DNA from: Branchiostoma floridae | Taxonomy: Eukaryota > Chordata > Leptocardii > Amphioxiformes > Branchiostomatidae | Length of the DNA stretch: 64,000 nt | Assembly: GCF_000003815.2 (NCBI RefSeq) | Contig: NC_049986.1 | Location: 5,939,588 to 6,003,587, forward strand | Direction of reading: 5' to 3' | Part shown: piece after piece, positions 49,204 through 60,300 of the stretch | How positions within the stretch are numbered: position 1 is the stretch's first letter | Layout: every line of letters begins with the position of its first letter | Position numbers and translations under genes: made by a program | The notes under the pieces: generated by a model | The model's database searches: none | What the model was told of the DNA's origin: nothing | Seen by the model: only the letters and a program-made list of their open reading frames with translations

Positions 49204-50094
49204 TCCAGAGAGAGAAAGACAGAGGTAGGGAGGGGTAGAGAAGACCAAAACGTCAAGACAATAGCACGTCAGCTACATGTAGTTCTGCACGTACTAGATT
49301 ATACAGATAAAACTCACTACAAACGAAAATTAATCACCACTTGCAAGCGCGACTTTGTCCAAGTAAACTTAGATGGTCTTCTTTATATTTAATATTTGAT
49401 ACTAGTGAATATCAAGTAAAAACTGATAAATACAGATATTTACAGAGCAAAGGGAGCTGTTTAATCCTACGCAACATTACGAGGACTAATTACGAAGAGA
49501 CATATATCTATTTGTTTATCACGGCTGATGTTTTCTCATTTTGTCAACCATTAACTATAACGCTAAACAGCCATCACATGCTAGTCAACAATAAGAAGAT
49601 GACAACACAGTAACAGTCCGTACAGAGTATCTGTACATGTGCTGTTTGCTCCTCTGGTCTTGTATCTGCTTTGCGTCTTCCAAAAAAAAAAGGACTGTAT
49701 AGAGGTCGTTTCGTAGAAGTTCGGAAAGGTATGCTCGTCTATCTCTCTATACTGTGTGTTTTTTTGTCATCTAAGCGTACAAACATTTTTGATTGTTTAC
49801 GACTTGTGATTCGTGTGAAGAAAATTGCGCTTGGCACCGTAAGACTAATAATGATGGTGTTACTAATATTTCATCAAGGCCTCCTTAAAAATGTCTAAAA
49901 TACGGTATATCTAAAGTGTTGAAACCTTCAGGATTACACATGCTGTTTTCAGTACGTATACATCTCGTTTGACTCTAAATTTGTTTTTAGTTTTTTTGGG
50001 GGGGTTGGACGGTCTTTAGATACCCGGTACAATCATATAAGGACTGAATACAGACGTTTAGGGGAATAAGTCATCATTTTTCTTAGCACTTTGA

Positions 50095-50215
50095 ACGAAA
50101 CATCCACTATCTTTCTTCAGTGACACTAGCACTGACAAAAGATAGTGGATGCTATCGGAAACGTCTGACCGTTTCCAAAACCATATCCAGTTGCTTGAGT
50201 AACTGCTTATGGCAT
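50095..50215. mobile_element. Foldback element (family B), short copy
   Basis: A short inner hairpin (CACTATCTTTC...GATAGTGGATG) followed by the right arm GAAACGTCTGACCGTTTCC and CAGTTGCTTGAGTAACTGC. Left arm deleted. Confidence 0.6.
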
Positions 50216-51276
50216 AGCTATTGTCTCACTTTTACGTAAAATACTTTTAAGTTGACCTGGGCACCTCTCGTCCCAATTGTCTTTTCTTTCAATTGCTTAC
50301 AAAATGTTATATGTAAATATAACCTGCGCCTGTCAATATTGGCTATAGCAGCCTACTGTGACGAAATAATTGCGATTATATGAGTTACCTGAACTTTATT
50401 TTTCTACAGACCTTAGCTTGAAGTTTATTCTTGTTGGAACATGGAAATTCAATCCATAGACCAGATTTTTTGGCAAAGCCGTAATTCATCTTTTGATGCA
50501 TGGCATGCTGTTACTTATTTTGATAAATCATTGCACGTCATCTTATCTCTATGTAACGTCTTATCATTGTTGAGGGAGTCAGTAAGGGGTCGCCGTAAGA
50601 TAAAGAGGACAATACGTGATTGAGTGTTGGCACATGTGATTACTGTATCTTCGTAAACAAAATGCATTATGTGCGTGCCCTACATTATATGTAAAAAACC
50701 TAGACCTTTCTTCTTCTTGTTAAAACAGAGGTTTTACGTTAGAGGGATATGTCGCCTTATTACATTGAATTGTCCATAACGACGTTTTTAATTGTGGCAT
50801 TGTGGTAACGGTGACAGTTACCATGGCGACTGTAACTATGACAACATTTTGACAGCATTCAACAACCCATCTAGGTCATGATACCAGGGGTACCTGAATC
50901 TTTCTTACAGAATTTTTTAAATTAGTATGAATCCCATTTGGGTATGCGTTGTATGCGTGAACGTATCTTTTTATAACATTCGTTCCCTTTCTCGATCCCT
51001 GTTAAGCTAAAAATGCATCTGTATAAATTTCATAAAACCTGTAGCATTGTTTTGGCTCGATTCATCATGTGCGGCTCCACCTAGCTCCTACTGCCTTCGT
51101 TTCTATAATCCACCTGCTTTGTCGGCACCATTTGTACTCCAGGCAAACATGCTTGTCCTGCTCACTCCTGTTTTAACACCAAGTATACTGAGTGGAAAAA
51201 ATCAGCACTGAGAGCTAGAGGACAAAAATAACATTTTATTTGACAGGTACCCTGGCATCGAAGACTACTTCTCACC

Positions 51277-51335
51277 ATGGAAAGATTTCTGTTGATGGTA
51301 GTCGTGGCGGTCACTCTGCTAGGCCATGCCCAATG
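51277..51335 (+). CDS. SOUL/FN2/SEA gene exon 1 (signal peptide)
   Basis: ATG in a strong context, then MERFLLMVVVAVTLLGHAQ, a typical signal peptide, ending in phase 2 at CAATG before gtaagt. A possible acceptor (tttgacag, ending 51246) just upstream suggests a non-coding 5' exon boundary. Confidence 0.85.
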
Positions 51336-54333
51336 GTAAGTTGAATCTTGATATCGAAAATTAATACGCACGTGAATGCATCCATACATAGTTTTATCCT
51401 TCCATAACCTTTTGGATAAACATTACAAAAAGGAACAAACTTTATGATATTTTTTCTACATTTTACACTCTATATGCAGCCAACTTCGTGAACTGTGCAG
51501 TCTCGGACAATACAACGTGACTCAGATTCCCGGATTCGTCATCGCGTCCACAACGGTGTTCGCTTCTTCAGTCGTGAACGCCACACAGCAGGCGGACTGG
51601 AAAATCATCAACTACTTCAAGGGAGCAAACGACAAAAGTTAGTCTTTTGGAATGTGTGTGGATGTTATACAGGTCGCTTTGCCACAATGTCAGTTCGCCA
51701 ATTTAAGTTCCCCACAAGTGTTGCAAGTTGGCAAGTGTTGTTGCCTTGTTGCGAAGCGACATACCTTATGGCCAAATGACGTTGGCGAACTGACATTGTG
51801 GCAAAACGACCTGTTACCCTTCGGAATAAGGCAAAGATTTTGAAAATTTTACATTATATAATCGATCAATGCTAATGTTTAAAGTAATGAAAACTAAGGC
51901 ATGTGTTAAAAGTCACATTACCTAACATCGCAAAAAGCTGCTGACCTAAGGTGTTTGTGTGTGTGTGTGTGGGGGGGGGTGGGGTGGGGGGGGTGGGGGG
52001 GGTGGTGCTAGTAACATACAGACTTTCAATACAGGTGTATTGACATTTTGTGGTAATTGTCATCCTTATTTGCATTTGTATGTATACGACTGGTGCATAA
52101 ACTAAATAAATGAATGAGTACTTTGATTATGGGACTCACAATCTTGCCTTATTGTAATATAAACGACTTGATTGATGCCATACATTTAAATTTCATTCAC
52201 AAACAGTTTGTTACGACAATAATAACTTTGACATTCTAACTGCTCTTTCCTAGACCTGAAAATGGACCTCCCAGGTACTTTTGTAACGCAGACCTACATC
52301 AGTTCTGCACCTGTACGGGAGGTGACTGTCGGCGCCTTTATACCCAGGAACCTGTGGGACACCCGCCTGCACCGACTGATGACGAGGTATGTTTATTTAT
52401 TTATTTATTTATTTGTTTGCTTGGCTGTCCAGGATGCACAGCCAAGGGTGCACAACTAGCCCCTGGCTATTACAAAGGGCTAGCGCTGCTGACAAAAACA
52501 GAAACAAAACAAACGAGCAGGATAAGTATAATTAAGAAACGATTATTTTTGCTTAACTTGTTTTAAGGAATGTAATTCTTTGGCACATTTAATAAGGCAT
52601 TTATAATGCACTTTGCCATGCCAAGAACCAATAAAGCTGAATCTGAACCTGTTTTCGTTTTGGTGCGTATTACTATGTTTGTTTATGTTTACCTAACATG
52701 AAGCTGTAAATGGATACTTGATGCGTAAGCAGCAGTTCCCAAATGGAAGAAACCTTAGGCCCTCGAGCTGGTTTTTACTTAACAACCTCAGGGCTTATGC
52801 TCGAGAGCAACGACACTGGATATGAAGGATTTCAAACTGTTACTTAGTACCTGTTTTGCATAATCATTGGGAAAATGGTATGGCTCTTTCTTGGTAGATG
52901 ATTCATACATGAGTACTTGTGACAAATGTTGATTTGATGAAGGTAAATGTTATTGTACATTGTCTATGACATAATTGATGAGGACACGGTTTTCGGTGCT
53001 AATATTTCGTCTGTAGGATCGGAATGATTAGTGTGCCATCTCTGATTGCCTTTTTACCCTAGGCATATCTTTGTGGACGGTGTTTTTTTCACATTATATG
53101 CTAATACTACATTCGTTCTAAAACATTTTCATTTATTGTTTCTTCAACGTAGGTAGTTATTGACGTTGTACCGAGCGCCATCATGTACGGAAGGATGATT
53201 CAGGGACAAAAGCTGGGGGTTACTCCTGACAAGGAGGCGGCCGAGTTGTTTTCCATCCTCAAGGAGCAGAAAGAACCCGTCTGGTCCGAAGATGACTACT
53301 ATTACTACTTGCGTCCTTTGGGAAGGTAAGTGGTTTTCAACTGTAGGATAAAAATGATACTAACTTTTGTGTCAGTTCATTGCTTTCATCTTATTTAAGG
53401 CGTATTTGCATACATTTTTTAATTGAAGTCGAAATAGATAAGTACATTAATTTTGCTGTCTCATTGAAAAGTTGAAAATCCAACTATCCTTTTTCATTAA
53501 AAAAAGTGAAGGTTGGTGCATTTCTTGACTTTCTGTTGATCTCTTTTTTCGACGTATAACATGTCATTGTTAGAATTACCATTTAACTACATTTGAACCT
53601 GAGGAGCTAGAAAATGTAGATATGTGGATTTCTTGTCTTAGATAATGTGCTAAAATAAATTGAGAAGGAAAGCTACATGTTTTCTGTCCCTGGCGAATCC
53701 CATGTTATGACATGTCATTTAAGTATGATGTTTAACAAAGATGATATTTCTTATCCCTTAGTGATGTTAGTGATCTTAAGGATGGCTGGGAAGATTTTGG
53801 AGGAGCTTTACTCATCTTCGCTAGTAATGAGAAAGTCCAGAACTACTACAAGTTTGCTGAAGGCGCCGTTAAGAGCCAGTCGCGACTGCCAAAGTGTCTC
53901 AGGGGAAGGGAAATCACCTGGCCCAAACCTGTGGTATCTTCAAATGTAGGGGCTGGAAGGAATTCATGTCGGCAGAATTTCTGCAAAGGTATGTTCCGTA
54001 CTGATAATTGTATTAGGGGAGATGGTAGATTTTTGAATGCTGCTTTTGTTTACCTTAAACCTATAATAATAGTTTCTCAGTCAACTGGAGTTTTGGGGAG
54101 GTTGTGCCAATGCTAATGGTTTTGTAGACACAACCTTTGATATCAATGCCCAACTATAATAAAGCCTCAGTGTATTGTTATTTTAAAAATTGAAATGAAA
54201 TTATTCGTCGTATGATATGAAAGAATTTTGCAAAACATAGGATTGCTGACAATTTACAAATCATAAACTGAACTTTGCTTTTAAATAAAGCCTATCTATT
54301 TCTACCTAATTACCTATCTTACTAGATCTATCT

Positions 54334-54390
<57 letters not shown>

Positions 54391-57300
54391 CATCTATCCA
54401 AATATCTATCTATCTATCTATATTGATCTCTCTCTCTCTTATTTGTCTGACATTTTCCATGCTATAGAGGCAATGTGCACTATAAAATCAATGTATTTCA
54501 ATCTCTCTATCTTTTTAGATGAATCCCATGAGCATAAAGGCAAAGTAAGACCTCCTCCCTGCTATTTCCCGTTCATCGTGGATGGTGAGATCTTCCACAA
54601 CTGCACCTACCACAAGTCACATCGCCCGTGGTGTGCCTGGGATGCCGTGTTCGCCGCCGGCCACTGGTCCTACTGTGACCAAGGTAATTGTTTTTTTTTT
54701 CAATTTACTTAAAGTTCACCACAAAACAAGGCTCATGAAGCAACTCATGCGTTTTAGGTTACATCGCTTGATTCTGAAGAAAGATGTTTGGTGAACCTTG
54801 TCTTGAAAAGTTTTGAATTATACCAAACGGGGAAGCCATTCCATGGAAATTTGTTTCATAACGAAACGATGTAGTTCTAGGAAAGAAGCCGTCAGCGTGG
54901 AACTTTCTCCTTGGAGGTGGATTATGAGAAAACTCAGATGTTTTACATCGGAATCTGTAGAAATAATGAAAATTATTCCGTTCAGTAAAATAAAACATCA
55001 CTTCCATCTATTCAATTATTTGTCAATGTCACTGCGTTGAACAAATACAGCGAAAGCTAATTAAATATTGAATAATACAACCTGCATTACACGATAACTT
55101 ATCACAAACAAAAATAACCTATCAAATGTTGAAAGCCGATAATTTAACCAAATAACTAATTAGATTTTTTGGTAAATTAAATCCATATTAATACTGATCA
55201 TAATGTTTCTTTGTAATTTTTTCAATAACAATAAGAATACACAGTTGTATCGACATCATATTGCACATGCCTTTTAATTTCATATTTATTTAAATTCCAA
55301 TGCCAGTAAGTATCAAAGCTCAATAAGCTCAAAAATGCATTTTGTTACCGAATACAGATAACATGGGAGTGAAGAGGTTTGATGGCGTCATAACGATGAC
55401 AAACATGACGTTTTCCCGAGACCTGAATGACAGTAGTACGACAGCCTTTAAGGAACTTGCCACGAGATTGGAAACTGAGGTACACATGACATGTATGCGT
55501 TTGTTTCTGTGTGCTGGGTGTGAGTTGTGGTGTGTGTGTGCGTGTGTGTGTTTGTCTATGTATATGTGTGCATATGTGCATGTTTGAAAGTTTTTTTTTT
55601 AGTATATTTGGTCTGTTTGTGATTTTTCTGGCTTTGTGTCTGGTCGTGTTGAATTAATATAAGATGAAACAGTAAACGTGAAAGATGTATGATAGCCCAT
55701 TAGTCCGCAAAAATGACATCAATTTATGTGAACGTCCCTTGTTGTATTTTTGCAGTTGACCAAGACTTTCTCTAAGTCACTTGATGAGTTTCTAAAGCTG
55801 ACCGTAACATCATTTATTGATGACAAAATCAACGTAGGATTCCACCTGACAACAGCGGGACAGACCAACGCCTCCCACATTGATGTGGCAATAAAAGAAA
55901 GCTTTAGTGTAGAGCAGGATGCTGTAGACAGCTTTGCCTTTGACTCTGCAAGCCTTCATGTAAAAGGTGAGAACATTTATGCCGGCTGTTGTATTTTTTT
56001 GGAACAAAGATCACGATTTCTTTCTTATGATTTGAAGCTTTGAGGCACATTTGTTCCCTTACAAGAAAGACAACATGTTGTGTGTTAAAGGGCACCCCAG
56101 GCAGTGTTTTCGAGTTTAAAAATGCACAACTCACAATGTTGTAAAAGCAGATAATTCTTCAGCAGCGAGCTTCCACAGCGTAGTTACATAAAAGATAGAT
56201 TAATAATCGCGTTTCGGTCAAGTAACAAATTGGGTTGGGTTAGTTACAATTTTTTCCTTCCTTTCTCAAGAAAATGACGTCTTCCAAGGATTCAAACAGG
56301 AGAGAATCTGCACCTTCCCTTTTACTTACAAAGGAAAGGAATACAACCAGTGTGTGACGTCAGAATCTGACAGACCATGGTGCGCCTGGGATGCGGTTGC
56401 AGATGAAGAGCGAACCACGTTCTGTGATCAGAGTGAGAAACATTCTTACTTTTGTTAGGCCAAACAGCCATTTGAAATTCCTGGAATTCAGATATTTAGT
56501 CCGCGCATGCGCAATAGACACAAATGCTGCCAATTGAATGGTCACATATGCAGGAAATCCAAACGTCGTCTTATTCAAAGCACACAAGAAGTATAGGTCA
56601 CAACGGTGACAATAACAACAACATTTCCGCTGAATTAGGGACAAACTCCCTTCCTCGAAAAATTCCGTTGAAAATCGTGAACCAGCGCCCCCTCCATATT
56701 AAAATGTTAAAAACAAGCCCCGTTCGAAGACTGTGGATATAGGAAATGGACACGATAACAGTACGTCGTAGATATTGGTCTGTGTATCAGAAACGGAAAA
56801 GGCTGTCCTTATACTTCGAAACATCGCTTCTCTCTCTTTAATGCAAGTGTGTTGTTGTTGTTATCAATAATGTTAAAATTACGTGGCGTCGGGCGTGGCG
56901 TAACTGGTAGAGCGTTCGGCTCGGAACCTAGAGGTTCTGAGTTCGATCCCCGTCGTGCCCCGCCCCGACGTTGTGCCCTTGGGAAAGGCACTTTACACGA
57001 CCTTCCTCACTTCACCCAGGTGTAAAAATGGGTACCTTCTGTCTGTACCGTGTATGTGGCACTGTTAATATAAGTTACCAAAACCTGAGTGCAGTGACAC
57101 ATTGTCATCGTCTGTCCAAAAGCAAAGTAGAAAAAAAATAATGTTAAAGTGGTGTTTATTCTCCAGATGATAAGTTTGTCTGCACCACTGTAACATCATG
57201 TGGATACCAAAGTGCCAAAGGAAAAGGTGTAAGCAGGCTGCTGTCATACGTCAACGGTAACAACAATGGTGAGGTGGTGATGGACACAGCACGGCTGGTA

Positions 57301-60300
57301 CTGGTGGAAGTAAGTGCGAAAGTGTACATGTAACAGATGCGGTCATAAGACGTGAAGTATTTACACATATCCTGGCACTGTTAATCAAGAAGCTTTTATC
57401 AGCTGATAAAAGCTCCTTGTGTTAATGATGTTTACAATGCGGTCCCAAACGTAAAAATGGTGATTTTAGTTTACCTTCATTTTTTTTTCAACAAATGAAT
57501 TATTTCTTCTTGACTTTCCAGTCCGATATTTCTACAGTGGCGACTTCAAGCTGTAGTAAAGAGTTCGAGGTGTGCCTGTACCTACCCAGGACTCACCAAG
57601 CTAACCCACCTCGCCCAAATGATGACAAGGTGAAGCTATCACATAACTACTAGATCTTACAACAAAGTCAGTATGAAAAGGAAAGTATGACCTTTCAATA
57701 AGTGTAAGGATGTTCAACGTTGTAAGTGCGTGAGTAGCGAAATGAATGTTGGTTAGTATGTATAACGTTATATGGGTAATGTCCTTGAGACATATTAAAC
57801 GAAATACGTCAGAACAGTGTTATATAAATGATGAATATGGTCGATATAGGATCAGTTTCCAACTTAGAGGCCTTCCTATTTGACATATAACCAACGATTC
57901 TTTTCGCAGCGCATGCATTCTAGGAATGTTAAACCTCCTAATTCTTAATTACGTTCCTACGTAATTGACATACAATGTATACAGTAAGTTTAATGTAGCA
58001 GTAATATTGTTGTTACAGTTGACGCTCAGACGACCGCTGAGGGGTTATAGCTACAGCATGCCTTTTGGGAAACTGCAGAACCCCGAAGAATTCCAGCGGA
58101 CCATGAATTACTTCGTGGAACGGCTGGAACTATCTAAGCAGTATGGTGTTCACTTTGACAAGGTGCTGTAAGAAAATATAAATGAATAACTAAAACAATA
58201 CACGCGCACACATTTGCACTAACATACGATACCGAAAAAACGTTAGTCAACGCTTTTTTCCGTATCTTATGTGTGTAAAAATGTATGCATGTGTATTGTG
58301 TCGGTTTATTTTTACGTGTAGAGTGTCATAAAGTCAATGAGATGGCAATAAACGCTAAACCTGCCGGAAAGACAGGAATTACACGTCAGAGGTTATAGAA
58401 CTTGTCGTCGACAACATTTTATAATTTGGTGCATTTATAACCTGCCGTTAAATCATAAAAGGCACAAGGTATATGATTTTCCGGAGTAAGCTTAATCATT
58501 TAAATTGAAAATATTTGCTTTATTGAAACGTCACAAAATCATATCATCATCGGCAGTGGTTAGCTTAAAGAAAAGTCTTCCAAAAATGTGATAACTGTAT
58601 TTATTGTTTAGAGTCGAGTGGTGATCCTGAACTTTGACAGTGGAGAAAGCGATCGTCAATACAACGAGCTGCTTTTCTTCAAAACGGTAGGCATATGGCC
58701 TGTTGTCTAGATCCGTTTATTCTAATGGGTTAGGACAGCTTCAGAATGGAGGTCCCTAAAACACGATTCTACGATTTCGTTTCAATTAACTGTATTTAAT
58801 ATGTCACCAAATCAACAATGCACTCGTGTACTGGTGTATCAAGATCATGTGCTAAAATGTAAACTTGACGGCACTATATAACAAGCAAATTAACAGATTC
58901 AAGCATAAACATGACAACGTGTTTCGTAGCTTGACATAACAAACAGCCGGTCCAAGTCAAGCTTTGTCATTGTATGCAGATGAATGATTTTGAAATTAGA
59001 CGAGCATTCTTTTTAAATAAAACGGCTCCATTACGTAATTATATTTGATGCACCCATACACTCTCTAGATATAGATTTTAAGAAATAATTGCTTTTACAG
59101 GATAACCAACAGGAAGAACGTATTCCTGAAGAGAGGAGGCCCCCAAACGACTATCCTCCGAAGACATGTGATGACTCAGAGTGTGTCCTGTTCAAATCAC
59201 ATGTGGACCATGGGGAGTTTATGGAAATTCAGCTTCATGCAGGTGGATTGTTTCATTGTGTCTTATTCTTTTCGCTGAAGTTTTACTTACATATATCATT
59301 ATGATAAAATAATAAATGTTGGACATGTGCCAATGTTAGAAACTTTGCTCAATAGCAATGAGCTTCTTCGATATTTTGAAAGCGTTTTCACGTTAATCAT
59401 CAAAAGCTTAATGTCAATGTTTAAAAAAATCACCTCTATGCAAAAGACCACATCACTTCATAAAAATGTAGATCAAACCTTTAACGGATAATTTCCTGGT
59501 TATGATAATCATTAAATACACTAGCGAGGTATCCAAAAACTGTATGGTCTAAACAATTGAGATAGGACATTCGGAGAATTCATCAGAATGACACAAACGT
59601 AATGACATGGACTAGTTATTGTGAGTCTTTAATTAGATCTGCTTGTTACCATGCCATTAGAGTCTGCTATGATTGATTTTAAATACACTGATTTTTTTTC
59701 TAATTTTAAAAGTGGTAAAGAATCATGGGTATTTTCCATTTGTCCTTGTAATTTTTCATTCATATCATGAATGATTTCTAATATTTCTCCTCGAAGTTAG
59801 ATGACATCGTTGTGGCAGTTGGGTCAACAAGGCCTGGCAAGGAAACACAGTTTATCTAACATACTTTATTTCAAGAGTCTACTCTAGTGTGATATGTTCT
59901 CGCGAGTTCTTAATACCCCCCTCACATTAGGCGAAACTCGATCGGACGACGGGTCTGCGAGCTCTAAATTACGAGGAGGCATGACCCTGCATGCCTTCTT
60001 GTAATTTAGAGCTCACAGACTCGTCGTCCGATCGATTTTCGCCTAATGTAATGGGGTATTAAGAGTATGTTATTTCTTTTCTCCCTTCTCCTACACTACT
60101 GAAAAGCCATCTGGGTATGCGCCAGAGTCAAGAAATGTCCGGGAATGACGGTAACACCGATCCGAAAGATGACGTACAATCTTATGAAGTACTACAAGGG
60201 AGAAAATGAAAGAGGAGAGAATTTGGGTGACATGGGAAAACCTTTGTTTGGCTATGTAAGTAACCTTTGGTTAGGTTTTGCAGGTGTAACAAATACATTT

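Larger units (their letters stand above)
48838..51276. other. Intergenic, upstream of SOUL gene
   Basis: Contains the CA repeat and the family B copy at 50095. No clear TATA box or CpG-dense promoter for the SOUL gene was found. Confidence 0.5.

Noticed and set aside
56891-56960. Possible functional tRNA gene
   Set aside because: The tRNA-like head is joined to a SINE body and A tail, with a 12-bp target duplication, so it is a retroposed SINE.
58163-58175. Exon 12 of the SOUL gene ending at the nearby gtaaga donor
   Set aside because: That donor would shift the frame and give a stop in exon 13. The gtgctg donor after FDK keeps phase and matches the exon 17 boundary.
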